Assembly: GCA_963965975.1 (NCBI GenBank) | Contig: OZ014414.1 | Coordinates: forward strand, 4,129,501-4,193,500 | Length of the DNA stretch: 64,000 nt | DNA from: Xestospongia bergquistia | Lineage: Eukaryota > Porifera > Demospongiae > Haplosclerida > Petrosiidae | Direction: 5' to 3' | Shown: in pieces, positions 44,727 to 56,580 of the stretch | Position numbering within the stretch: the stretch's first letter is position 1 | Layout of the letters: every line of letters begins with the position of its first letter | The notes under the pieces: model-generated | Database searches by the model: none | Seen by the model: the letters and a program-made list of their open reading frames with translations, nothing else | What the model was told of the DNA's origin: nothing | Translations under genes and position numbers: made by a program

Positions 44727-45274
44727 GACATTTCTCCATCTCAAAGACTCTTGAGAGTCAGTCAACAGCATACAATACTAATATAAATTAATTCATAATG
44801 CATCATTACTCATATTAAGTCTTTCATTACTATAGCTTCACTTGATGTCAGACTCAAGGCTCAAGACATTCCTATGCTTCGAAGTGTCTGCAGAGTAAGT
44901 TAGTGGAACACAATACTAGTGTACATTAATTCATAATACATCATTACTCTTAATTTGTCTTTTATTACAATAGCTTCACTGGACATGAAGATCAAGGATC
45001 AAGACATTTCTCCATCTCAACGACTCTTGGGAGTATGTCAACAGCATACAGTACTAGTTTAATTAAATCTATAATGCATCATTAATCATAATATGTCTTT
45101 TATTACTATAGCTTCACTTGATGTCAGGCTCAAGACATTCCTGTGCTTCTAAGAGTCTGAAGAGTAAGTTAACTGAATACAATACTAGTGTACATTAGTT
45201 CATAATACGTCATTACTCTTAATTTGTCTTTTATTACAATAGCTTCACTGAATGTCAGGATGAAGACATTTCTC

Positions 45275-45801
45275 TAGCCTCGTACCCAGGCTTTCACGAG
45301 AGAAAAGAAAGCCTGGTAACTACTGTTTGCGCATGCATTTAATTTCCACAGATTTCTTTGAAAGTAGTAAACTCTAGGAATCCTCCGTCAACTATGACGT
45401 CAAAATTCCTTTTACCGCAATGTGAGAATATTTGTAGTACTGATAGAAAGTTTTTTTTGATCTACTCTATGCTCTAAAGCAGCTAGGAACAACTCTTGTT
45501 TGTTGAAGCTATTTATGATGGAAAATATGTTTTCATGTGGTTTTGTGTTCCAACAGCACAGAACAAGTTTGTCGCTCTTTTTGCTTTCATTTAATTTCTG
45601 CAGAACTGACAAACTCAACTAGCCATGCCTGAACTCAGTAGTGAATGAAATGTCACCAATATAAACCCAGGCCATTTACTTGTAATGTAATTTAAAATGT
45701 TGTCATTTTGATGTCAGTATATTGCAAAAATTACAATAATTAAGTGCATGCTCTAGCAGTAGTTACCACTTTTCTATTGCGAAAGCCTGGTTATGAGGCT
45801 A
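45275..45801. mobile_element. MITE-like element, copy 2
   Basis: Same element and same insertion point, flanked by GACATTTCTC (45265-45274 and 45802-45811). A minus-strand frame of 68 codons inside it recurs in sister copies only because these are near-identical duplicates. Confidence 0.8.
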
Positions 45802-47155
45802 GACATTTCTCCATCTCAAAGACTCTTGAGTGTAAGTCAACAGCATACAACACTAATATAAATTAATTCATAATGCATCATTACTCATATTAAGTCTTTT
45901 ATTACTATAGCTTCACTTGATGTCAAGCTCAAGACATTCCTATGCTTCGAAGAGTTAGCAGAGTAAGTTAACTGAATACAATACTAGTGTTACTTTAATT
46001 CATGATACATCATTACTCTTAATTTGTCTTTTATTACAATAGCTTCACTGGACATGAAGATCAAGGATCAAGACATTTCTCCATCTCAAAGACTCTTGAG
46101 TGTAAGTCAACAGCATACAACACTAATATAAATTAATTCATAATGCACCATTAATCATATTAAGTCTTTTATTACTATAGCTTCACTTGATGTCAAGCTC
46201 AAGACATTCCTATGCTTCGAAGAGTTAGCAGAGTAAGTTAACTGAATACAATACTAGTGTTACTTTAATTCATAATACATCATTACTCTTAATTTGTCTT
46301 TTATTACAATAGCTTCACTGGACATGAAGATCAAGGATCAAGACATTTCTCCATCTCAAAGACTCTTGAGTGTAAGTCAACAGCATACAACACTAATATA
46401 AATTAATTCATAATGCACCATTACTCATATTAAGTCTTTTATCACTATAGCTTCACTTGATGTCAAGCTCAAGACATTCCTATGCTTCAAAGAGTCTGCA
46501 GAGTAAGTTAACTGAATACAATACTAGTGTTACTTTAATTCATAATACATCATTACTCTTAATTTGTCTTTTATTACAATAGCTTCACTGGACATGAAGA
46601 TCAAGGATCAAGATATTTCTCCATCTCAACAACTCTTGGGAGTATGTCAACAGCATACAGTACTAGTTTAATTAAATTAATAATGCATCATTAATCTTAA
46701 TATGTCTTTTATTACTATAGCTTCACTTGACGTCAGGCTCAAGACATTCCTATGCTTCGAAGAGTCTGCAGAGTAAGTTAACTGAATAATATAGTACTAG
46801 TGTACATTAATTCATAATATATCATTACTCTTAATTTGTCTTTTATTACAATAGCTTCACTGGACATGAAGATCAAGGATCAAGACATTTCTCCATCTCA
46901 AAGACTCTTGGGAGTATGTCAACAGCATACAGTACTAGTTTAATTAAATCTATAATGCATCATTAATCATAATATGTCTTTTATTACTATAGCTTCACTT
47001 GATGTCAGGCTCAAGACATTCCTGTGCTTCTAAGAGTCTGAAGAGTAAGTTAACTGAATACAATACTAGTGTACATTAGTTCATAATACGTCATTACTCT
47101 TAATTTGTCTTTTATTACAATAGCTTCACTGAATGTCAGGATGAAGACATTTCTC

Positions 47156-47882
47156 TAGCCTCGTACCCAGGCTTTCACGAGAGAAAAGAAAGCCTGGTAA
47201 CTACTGTTTGCGCATGCATTTAATTTCCACAGATTTCTTTGAAAGTAGTAAACTCTAGGAATCCTCCGTCAACTATGACGTCAAAATTCCTTTAACCGCA
47301 ATGTGAGAATATTTGTAGTACTGATAGAAAGTTTTTTTTGATCTACTCTATGCTCTAAAGCAGCTAGGAACAACTCTTGTTTGTTGAAGCTATTTATGAT
47401 GGAAAATATGTTTTCATGTGGTTTTGTGTTCCAACAGCACAGAACAAGTTTGTCGCTCTTTTTGCTTTCATTTAATTTCTGCAGAACTGACAAACTCGAC
47501 TAGCCATGCCTGAACTCAGTAGTGAATGAAATGTCACCAATATAAACCTAGGCCATTTACTTGTAATGTAATTTAAAATGTTGTCATTTTGATGTCAGTA
47601 TATTGCAAAAATTACAATAATTAAGTGCANNNNNNNNNNNNNNNNNNNNNNNNNNNNNNNNNNNNNNNNNNNNNNNNNNNNNNNNNNNNNNNNNNNNNNN
47701 NNNNNNNNNNNNNNNNNNNNNNNNNNNNNNNNNNNNNNNNNNNNNNNNNNNNNNNNNNNNNNNNNNNNNNNNNNNNNNNNNNNNNNNNNNNNNNNNNNNN
47801 NNNNNNNNNNNNNNNNNNNNNNNNNNNNNTGCTCTAGCAGTAGTTACCACTTTTCTATTGCGAAAGCCTGGTTATGAGGCTA
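47156..47882. mobile_element. MITE-like element, copy 3, containing the 200-N gap
   Basis: Almost identical to copy 2, offset by about 1.88 kb. The bases flanking the gap (…AAGTGCA and TGCTCTAGCAG…) are adjacent in copy 2. Confidence 0.8.
47630..47829. other. Assembly gap, exactly 200 N
   Basis: Placeholder-length gap inside MITE copy 3 in a near-identical tandem array. Confidence 0.98.
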
Positions 47883-48154
47883 GACATTTCTCCATCTCAA
47901 AGACTCTTGAGTGTAAGTCAACAGCATGCAACACTAATATAAATTAATTCATAATGCATCATTACTCATATTAAGTCTTTTATCACTATAGCTTCACTTG
48001 ATGTCAGGCTCAAGACATTCCTATGCTTCGAAGAGTTAGCAGAGTAAGTTAACTGGATACAATACTAGTGTACATTAGTTCATAATACGTCATTACTCTT
48101 AATTTGTCTTTTATTACAATAGCTTCACTGAATGTCAGGATGAAGACATTTCTC

Positions 48155-48677
48155 TAGCCTCGTACCCAGGCTTTCACGAGAGAAAAGAAAGCCTGATTAC
48201 TACTGTTTGCGCATGCATTTAATTTCCACAGATTTCTTTGAAAGTAGTAAACTCTAGGAATCCTCCGTCAACTATGACGTCAAAATTCCTTTAACCGCAA
48301 TGTGAGAATATTTGTAGTACTGAAAGTTTTTTTTGCTCTACTCTATGCTCTAAAGCAGCTAGGAACAACTCTTGTTTGTTGAAGCTATTTATGATGGAAA
48401 GTATGTTTTTGTGTGGTTTTGTGTTCCAACAGCACAGAACAAGTTTGTCGCTCTTTTTGCTTTCATTTAATTTCTGCAGAACTGACAAACTCAACTAGCC
48501 ATGCCTGAACTCAGTAGTGAATGAAATGTCACCAATATAAACCCAGGCCATTTACTTGTAATGTAATTTAAAATGTTGTCATTTTGATGTCAGTATATTG
48601 CAAAAATTACAATAATTAAGTGCATGTTCAAGCAGTAGTTACCACTTTTCTATTGCGAAAGCCTGGTTATGAGGCTA
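48155..48677. mobile_element. MITE-like element, copy 4
   Basis: Same ends and same flanking GACATTTCTC; close to copies 2 and 3 in sequence. Confidence 0.8.
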
Positions 48678-50034
48678 GACATTTCTCCATCTCAAAGACT
48701 CTTGAGAGTAAGTCAACAGCATACAATACTAATATAAATTAATTCATAATGCATCATTACTCATATTAAGTCTTTTATTACTATAGCTTCACTTGATGTC
48801 AGGCTCAAGACATTCCTATGCTTCGAAGAGTCTGCAGAGTAAGTTAACTGAACACAATACTAGTGTACATTAATTCATAATACATCATTACTCTTGACTT
48901 GTCTTTTATTACAATAGCTTCACTGGACATGAAGATCAAGGATCAAGATATTTCTCCATCTCAACAACTCTTGGGAGTATGTCAACAGCATACAGTACTA
49001 GTTTAATTAAATTAATAATGCATCATTAATCTTAATATGTCTTTTATTACTATAGCTTCACTTGACGTCAGGCTCAAGACATTCCTATGCTTCGAAGAGT
49101 CTGCAGAGTAAGTTAACTGAATAATATAGTACTAGTGTACATTAATTCATAATATATCATTACTCTTAATTTGTCTTTTATTACAATAGCTTCACTGGAC
49201 ATGAAGATCAAGGATCAAGACATTTCTCCATCTCAAAGACTCTTGGGAGTATGTCAACAGCATACAGTACTAGTTTAATTAAATCTATAATGCATCATTA
49301 ATCATAATATGTCTTTTATTACTATAGCTTCACTTGATGTCAGGCTCAAGAGATTCCTATGCTTCTAAGTGTCTGAAGAGTAAGTTAACTGAATACAATA
49401 CTAGTGTACATTAGTTCATAATACGCCATTACTCTTAATTTGTCTATTACTATAGCTTCACTTGATGTCAGACTCAAGGCTCAAGACATTCCTATAGTTT
49501 GAACAGTCTGAAGAGTAAGTTGACTGAATACAATACTAGTGTACATTAATTCATAATACATCATTACTCTTAATTTGTCTATTACTATAGCTTCACTTGA
49601 TGTCAGACTCAAGGCTCAAGACATTCCTATAGTTTGAACAGTCTGAAGAGTAAGTTGACTGAATACAATACTAGTGTACATTAATTCATAATACATCATT
49701 ACTCTTAATTTGTCTTTTATTACAATAGCTTCACTGGACATGAAGATCAAGGATCAAGACATTTCTCCATCTCAAAGACTCTTGGGAGTATGTCAACAGC
49801 ATACATTACTAGTTTAATTAATTTCATAATGCATCGTTAATCTTAATGTCTTTTATTACTATAGCTTCACTTGATGTCAGACTCAAGGCTCAAGACATTC
49901 CTATAGTTCGAACAGTCTGAAGAGTAAGTTAACTGAATACAATACTAGTGTACATTAATTCATAATACGTCATTACTCTTAATTTGTCTTTTATTACAAT
50001 AGCTTCACTGAACATCAGGATGAAGACATTTCTC

Positions 50035-50570
50035 TAGCCTCGTACCCAGGCTTTCACGAGAGAAAAGAAAGCCTGGTAACTACTGTTTGCGCATGCATTT
50101 AATTTCCACAGATTTCTTTGAAAGTAGTAAACTCTAGGAATCCTCTGTCAACTATGACATGAAAATTCCTTTAACCGCAATGTGAGACTACTTGTAGTAC
50201 TGATAGAAAGTTTTCTTCTGGTCTACACTATGCTCTCAAGCAGCTAGGAACGACTCTTGTTCATTGAAGCTATATATGACGAAAAAAAAATGTTTTCGTG
50301 TGGTTTTGTATTCCAACAGCACAGAATGAGTTTGTGGCTCTTTTTGTTTTCAATAAATCTCTGAAGAACTGACAAACTTGACTAGCCATGCCTAAACTCA
50401 GTAGTGAATGAAACATCATCAATATAATCCCAGGCCATTTACTTGTCCTTTAATTTAAACTGTTGTCATTATGATATGAGTGTATTGCATAAATTACAAT
50501 AATTACGTACATGCACAAGCAGTAGTTACCAGGCTTTCTTTTCTTTCGTGAAAGCCTGGGTATGAGGCTA
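50035..50570. mobile_element. MITE-like element, copy 5
   Basis: Same ends and insertion point, more diverged internally (for example TTCAATAAATCTCTGAAGAA in place of the usual segment). Confidence 0.8.
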
Positions 50571-50845
50571 GACATTTCTTCATCTCAAAGACTCTAGGAG
50601 TAAGTCTACAGCATACAGTACTAGTATAAATTGATTGATGATGCATCATTACTCTTAATTTCTTTTAGTACTGTAGCTTTGCTTGACATCAAGATCAAGG
50701 CTCAAGACTTTCTATATCTGAAAGACTCTGGGAAGTAAGTTAACAGCATATAGTACTAGTGTACATTACCTCAAAATACATCATTAGTCTTAATTTGTCT
50801 TTTATTACAATAGCTTCACTGGACATCAGGATCAAGACATTTTTC

Positions 50846-51342
50846 TAGCCTTGCACCCAAGCTTTCGCAAAAGAAAAGAAAACCTGGTAACTACTGTTTA
50901 CGCATGCGGTTAATTTTGACAGATGTCTTTGAAAGTAGTATACTCTAGGAATGCTCCATCAAAGACGTCAAAATTCCTTTAACCTCAATGTGAGACTTTT
51001 TCTGCTCTACTCTTTGCTCTAAAGCAGCTAGGAATGCCAAATTTATCTCATAAAAAGAGCAACTCTTGTTCATGTGGTTTTGTATTGTAACAGCACTAAA
51101 CAAGTTTGTCGCTCTTTTGGTTTTCAATTAATCTCTGCAGAACCGACAAACTTGACTAGCCATGCCTAAACTCAATAGTGAATGAAACGTCATTAAAAAA
51201 ACCAGCCCATTTCCTTGTCATTTAATTTAAAATGCTGTCAATTTGATATGAGTGTATTGCATAAATTACAATAATTACGTGCATGCTCAAGCAGTAGTTA
51301 TCAGGCTTTCTTTTCTATCAGGAAAGCCTGGGTATGAGGCTA
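50846..51342. mobile_element. MITE-like element, copy 6 (shortest, most diverged)
   Basis: About 497 bp; ends and flanks recognisable, left target duplication altered to GACATTTTTC. Internal deletions relative to the other copies. Confidence 0.75.
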
Positions 51343-52060
51343 GACATTTCTCCATCTCAAAGACTCTGGGAGTAAGTCACAGCATACAGTACTAGTATAA
51401 ATTAATTGATGACGCATCACTACACTTAATTTCTCTTTTATTACTGTAGCTTCAGTTGACGTAAAGATCAAGACTCAAGACTCTTATATCTGAAAGAGTC
51501 TGGAAAGTTAGTTAACAGCATATAGTACTAGTGTACATTACTTAATAATACCTCATTACTCTCGATTTTCCTATTATTACCATAGTTTCGCTGGAAATCA
51601 TGATGAAGACTCAAGACATTCCTCTATCACAAAGAGTCTGTGGAGTAAGTTAACAGCACACAGTACTCGTGTACATTAATTCATAATACTCTTAATTTAT
51701 AATAGGTTAATTCATAATACTATTAATCTCTTTTTCATTGTTATAGTTTTGCTGGACGTCAGGCTCAAGGCTCAACATATCCATCTATCTTGAAGAGTCT
51801 ACGGAGTAAGACTCAAGACATAAATGATCATTTATCTCGAAGAGTCTAAGGAGTAAGTTAACAGCATACAGCACTAGAGTACATTAATTTGTAATACATC
51901 ATTCCTCTTACTTTTCCTTCTATTAACATAGGTTAGCTGGACTTCTGGATCAAGGCTCAGACATCTGGATCAAGACTCAAGACAGACATTCCTCTATCTC
52001 AAAGAGTCTGGGGAGTAAGTTAACAATATACAGTAAAGTTTGACAAGTAATCTAATGAGT

Positions 52061-52118
52061 GGTAGCATTACATTTGGCAGTGTTACATTTGGCAGTGTTA
52101 CATTTAGTAGTATTACAT
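52061..52118. repeat. Right boundary repeat: inverted 15-bp units
   Basis: TTGGCAGTGTTACAT twice, flanked by diverged copies (GGTAGCATTACAT, TTAGTAGTATTACAT). These are the reverse complement of the units at 43806-43850. Confidence 0.85.
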
Positions 52119-52319
52119 ATTATGAAAGTTGGTGTGTCTGTATCTATACTACTCTATATATTACACCCAATTATACAATTTGTAATAGTCGGTGAAGACT
52201 AGTATAAAGGTGAGTATATAATACAGAGAAAAAGCTGAGGAAGCCACAAGAAATTACTAGTCTCACAAAAACAGACTATGTAGAGCATTAATCAAGTGTG
52301 GTAAGAACAAACCTCATTT

Positions 52320-52600
52320 AAAGCTTTAATGGGTGTGGCTATCGTTTCTTCATAAGTGGGTGTGGTGCTTGCAGCCAAGTACAGGTTTGTGAATATAGAG
52401 GAAGTCACAAGAAACTAGTAGTCTGGTTGCCCACCCCATATTTACCAGTATTTTTATCTAGGAAGTAAGACTACCTATTAAAATATGAGGTGTGGTCAAA
52501 AGAAACCAGATCCAAAATATTTAATGGGTGTGGCTATCGAAGCTTGATGAGTGGGTGTGGTGCTTGCAACCATGTACAGGTTTTTGAATATAGTTTAGTG
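52320..52600. repeat. Direct duplication, about 190-bp spacing
   Basis: TTTAATGGGTGTGGCTATCG, then AGTGGGTGTGGTGCTTGCA, then ACAGGTTT(G/T)TGAATATAG occur near 52328-52400 and again near 52518-52593. Function unknown; may be part of a local repeat family. Confidence 0.7.
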
Positions 52601-53149
52601 ATTGGTGGAGGTTCACCTAATCGTGTTCGCCTACTCTACCTTTAATACAGTATGGAATGTCCAACGGATGCCGTAATTCTAATTAAACAAATATTGCAAG
52701 TTTTCAAATTACAAGATGAGCTATTGGACCAGAAGTACGGAAGCCGAAGGTGGACATCTAGTTCTACTATGTGGACTAAAATCCTCTACCCCTGCCTTAA
52801 CTGGAAAAGTATTGGTTTGCTCCATTCTAAGAGATGGCTCATGGTGCTTGGAATTCTAGCTTCGATTCATTAATTACAGTGAAACACTATTACTTTATTG
52901 ATATGTGTATTGGCTACCATGCAATATAACCTACAGTTTGCAAGACAACCACCAACTTCACTAACTAAATAATATGTATTTTACAATAAATCACAGTAAG
53001 TGAAACATTATAAGCCAAACTACTTAATCAAGTGAGTGGGTAGAAGTGGCCTTTCATGTTTTTCATCATGGTGGGTGTGTGACAAGGATGAATGTAGAAA
53101 TAAAGAGTAGATCAGAGAGGATGTTCGGTTTAAATGATCAATGATCATT
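52601..53149. other. Region with no recognised gene
   Basis: A 73-codon plus-strand frame at 52652-52873 shows no recognisable motif. Otherwise AT-rich spacer leading into the Gypsy remnant. Confidence 0.3.
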
Positions 53150-53204
53150 TTTCACTTCTTGATTCTTTTATATCTGTTTAAACTATCTCAGCCAGGTTAC
53201 AACA
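53150..53204 (+). mobile_element. Truncated 5' LTR remnant of a Gypsy element
   Basis: The last ~55 bases match the 3' LTR end: both finish CAGCCAGGTTACAACA or CGGCCAGGTTACAACA. The following TTTGGTAACGAG has the position of a primer-binding site. Confidence 0.65.
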
Positions 53205-55129
53205 TATTTGGTAACGAGATCTGAAACGAACTCACTAACTTGTTTTCAGGATGAGGTCAAGTTCAAACCCACTACTATTTCTCTACGTTCACATTCAGGA
53301 CATCTCTTGACCATATTAGGAATAGCTGACCTCAAGATAACCTACAAGTCTCAACACTTTACATTGCCTATTGTTGTGGTCAAAGGTCAGGGACCAACCT
53401 TTTTAGGTTGAAATTGGCTTCACTCCATTCAATTAGATTGACAGCTGTTTACTGCAAGTCTTCAGTAGAGGAAGTTAAGAAATGTTCTTGTTTATTCTGT
53501 TCCAAATTGGGCCCTATTCAAGGAGTAAAAGCCAAGTTTTTTGTACCTCTTGAGGCTCAGCCTCACTTCTTCAAACAATGTTCCTTCCCATACACTCTTA
53601 AGAGTCAGGTTGAGCCCAAACTTGAGCAACATGTACAAGCTAAAGTTATCATTCCTATGCAGTTCTTAGATTGGACAACACCCGTCATCCCTGTTATCAA
53701 GATGGAAACATTTGTGTTTGTGGAGACTACAAAGTAACTGTCAACGCTGTTGCAAAGCCAGAGTTTTATTTAGCCACTACCCAGTGTGGATGATCTTTTT
53801 CTGCCTTATCAGGAGGTACATTATTCTCCAAACTTGATTTGTCTCACGCTTACCAACACCTTGAATTAGACGAGCATTAATACTATTAAAGGCCCTTTCC
53901 AATACCAAAGGTTTCTATTTGGCATGTCTTCTGGCATGTCTTCTGCCCCATCAATTTTTGAGTGGACAAATGAAAGTTTAATGCAATGCCTATCAGGAGT
54001 TGTAGTTTACATCGATGGAAGAGCATCTACATAACAGACCAAATGATGCACAGGCATGTGCTACACTAAAAGAATCAAAATGCACCTTCACTGCACCATC
54101 ATTTGAATACCATGGTCTTCATCCATCTAAAGGAAAACTGCGAGCAATGCAGGTTGCTCTAACCATACTTTAATCAACGAAATGAATTAAGCGTCATGGA
54201 CAGCTGTGTACTATGGGGTCATGTCTTGTGATTCCACCTCAGGGTCATGCCATTGAGATAGAGCAAGTTTATGACACTCATCCAGCACCAATCGAATGAA
54301 AAGTTTGGCTAAATCTATGTCTGATGGCCACATCTTGATTCTGATATTGTTACTAAAGTAAGACACTGTCACATTTGTCAAAGCAATCATTCATCAGCCC
54401 CAAAGGCTCCTTTACACTGATGGGAATGGCCTACTAGACCTTGAGCAAGATTACACATAGACCATGCCATACCCTTTCATGGTAAAATTTTTCTAGTACT
54501 TAGAGATACACAATCCAAATAGTTAGATGTTCAGATAGTGAAGTCTACACCTTCCAATTCAACAATTGCAGTCCAGAACACATAATATTGGATAATGGAA
54601 CTGGTTTTAGAAATACATGTCTCCCTACCATTCAGCTTCAAACGGGTTGGCTGACATGCTGTACAAACTTTTAAGCATACTGTCTTAGAAATCCTTAGAT
54701 TTACTACACCCAGACACTTCATGCAAAGTGTCAGAGAAAAAAGACAAGTTGATTAGGAATAAAGCTCCTCATAAGTTTGAAGTTGGTGGTGACCGTTTTG
54801 CAAAAACCTTCCATGGAACAGTATGGATACTTGTTAAGGTTACAAAGTCACTGGTCTAATTTCATATCAGGTACAAACAAACACTGGCATTGTCCTAAGA
54901 GGTCATATTGACCACCTTAGACATATCTATTCGGACCACGTTCTACAGGAACCAGTAGATGATTGGTATAATATATCAGATGAGTTCACTCCAAATCCAC
55001 ATCCTCCTGCAGTTGAAGTCGATATACCACCATCTGCACAAGTTCATCTTGTTGCTGTTCACCATTCTACTCGTGTACCTCGACCTGTCTATCGTTTTGC
55101 ACCCCTACTTCAAACTTGAGAGGGGGGAA
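53205..55129 (+). pseudogene. Decayed Gypsy/Ty3-type pol
   Basis: Fragments in the order expected for Gypsy pol, in several frames with many stops. The protease C-terminus (LGIADLKITYKSQ, KGQGPTFLG) lies at 53208-53411. RT fingers and palm follow near 53530-54020 (KLDLSHAYQHLELDE, GMSSAPSIFEW, VVYIDG), then the RT-RNase H connection. Integrase zinc-binding and core segments are near 54330-54480 (CHICQSNHSSAPKAP), and a C-terminal segment lies near 54880-55110. gag, most of protease and much of RNase H are missing. The internal region is about 1.9 kb, far below an intact element. Inactive copy. Confidence 0.8.
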
Positions 55130-55309
55130 TGTGATAACTATGAATATGGTAATAATGTATGAATATTTATATATTACAGAATATTCCAGATGAGGACATG
55201 TATATATTGTGTGAGCACATTTTGAGTAGTCAGTTCTGTTTTAAGTTTTGTACGTCTTTATTCTTTTAAATTTGTTATATGTTGAATCCATCTCGGCCAG
55301 GTTACAACA
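55130..55309 (+). mobile_element. 3' LTR of the Gypsy element
   Basis: A purine tract (GAGAGGGGGGAA) is immediately followed by TGTGATAACT, and the repeat ends GGTTACAACA, giving TG...CA borders and 180 bp. Confidence 0.75.
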
Positions 55310-56320
55310 CAATACTGGTATTGGAGAAAACAAAGGGAAGTAGAAATAATTATATTTACAGAAAAGTGATAGCTCCTTGTTAAGCAGGTAATAATGGTCA
55401 AAAATGAAAAGTGGTACAACAATGTAAATATTACTAGAAATTATTTATAAGATAACTACTGTATACATATATTGTATTGTCATGTTTGTTAGTAATGTAA
55501 TACGTGAAATTGTAAACCCTATTTCTCTAAATTTGTTACCAAAAACAAGTGAATTTTGACGCCTTTTTCTTAGTATTATTGGTGCCAAAAATAGGCCAAA
55601 GTTTGATTCCTTTTTTCTTAAAATTTTAGTCAATGAAAGTATGCAAAAATGTAACACCTTCCCTGAGTTTTGTGTATTTTATCACTGAAAATATCAAAAT
55701 TTAAGCATTTTTTCTAAGTATATTTTGCAACTAAAATGAACCAGTATACTCCCTTTTGTAACTATTTTTGACACTAAGGATGCAACAAAATTTTAACCCC
55801 TATCTCCCTAAATAAAGTAATTTTTACAGGTTTTTTTCTAATTTAATTTTACACCAAAAATAAGCAAAAATTTAACATCTTCCTCATGAGATAAACAAAC
55901 TTTAAAATTAACCATAACTTTTTAAAAAGGGTTAAATTAACAATCCTTACTTTGTTGTCGCAAAAGAGGCTTAAACATCTGTACTTTGGGCACCCAAAAT
56001 GCAATTTTGGCCAAAAAGATTTTTAAAAAGTGGTTAAAATTCACATATTTTTGGCACCAAAAGGTCTTTTAAATAGTTGAAATAGGCATTCTCCAGAAAA
56101 GTCATCACCCCAAAAATTAAAAAAGGGTTAAATATGCAATTTTTGCCACAATAAAGGTTTTAAAATACGCATATTTTCAGCGCAATCAAAGTTAAAAGAT
56201 GTACTTTTGGCAAAACAAGTGACAAAGTTAATTATTTTAAAAGATGAATTTTTGTATTTTAAGATGAATTTGCATATTTTTCACACCAAAAAGGGGATAA
56301 AATAGACATAAAAAACACCT
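55310..56320. repeat. AT-rich diverged repeat (family also at 61540-61780)
   Basis: Long stretches of AAAATTT-rich sequence with recurring phrases such as TTTTTGGCACCAAAA and AAAAATGGTTAAA-like words. The same phrases recur in the same orientation at 61540-61780. No coding signal. Confidence 0.55.
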
Positions 56321-56580
56321 TAACCGTGTAACCGTAAACTCTAACATAAAGCCAAACCTGAAACCTGAATTCCTAAATCGTCAATTCTAAACCCTAGCAC
56401 CGTAAATCTACCTAAACAATAAAACCCAAAACCTAAAACCTAAATGCTAGAAAGTCAACACTAAACCCTCAATACAAACACCATATACCATAAATCCTAC
56501 TGAAAACTTAAAACCTAATCCCAAAAAGCTTACAAATTTTAAAACCTAAACGATAAACTCTAAACCCAAAACCTAGGACT
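56321..56580. repeat. Degenerate CCTAAA/ACCCTA-rich low-complexity tract
   Basis: Repeated words TAAACCCTA, AAACCTAAA and AACCCAAAACC without a fixed period. It resembles decayed telomere-like or simple repeat sequence. Confidence 0.5.

Larger units (their letters stand above)
43929..52016 (+). repeat. Tandem array of about 35 mini-exon/mini-intron units
   Basis: Each unit of roughly 130 bp has an acceptor (TTTTATTACAATAG or TTTTATTACTATAG), a 52- or 59-nt exon-like body starting CTTCACT, and a donor (AGA|GTAAGT or GGA|GTATGT), then a ~75-80 bp intron-like spacer with TACTAGTGTACATTAATTCA. Two types alternate. Type A (59 nt) starts CTTCACTGGACATGAAGATC; type B (52 nt) starts CTTCACTTGATGTCAGGCTC. 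Examples: B 45911-45962, A 46043-46101, B 46181-46232, A 46313-46371, B 46451-46502, A 46583-46641, B 46721-46772, A 46855-46913, B 46993-47044. A plus B is 111 nt, so frame is kept; in this stretch an open 37-residue repeat can be read until a TAA in the last B. Other B units have stops or an 8-nt insertion. Whether it is transcribed and coding is unknown. Confidence 0.7.

Noticed and set aside
45412-45618. Recurring 68-codon minus-strand frame in MITE copies 2-4 (also 47281-47493, 48291-48494)
   Set aside because: It recurs because the copies are near-identical duplicates. Older copies 5 and 6 do not keep it, and it has no recognisable domain.
43929-52016. CRISPR-like or snoRNA-like regular array
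   Set aside because: Units are ~130 bp with no short repeat plus unique spacer; whole units are similar, and the window is animal nuclear DNA. UGAUGUC and CUGA words occur in some units, but canonical C/D boxes with terminal stems are not present.
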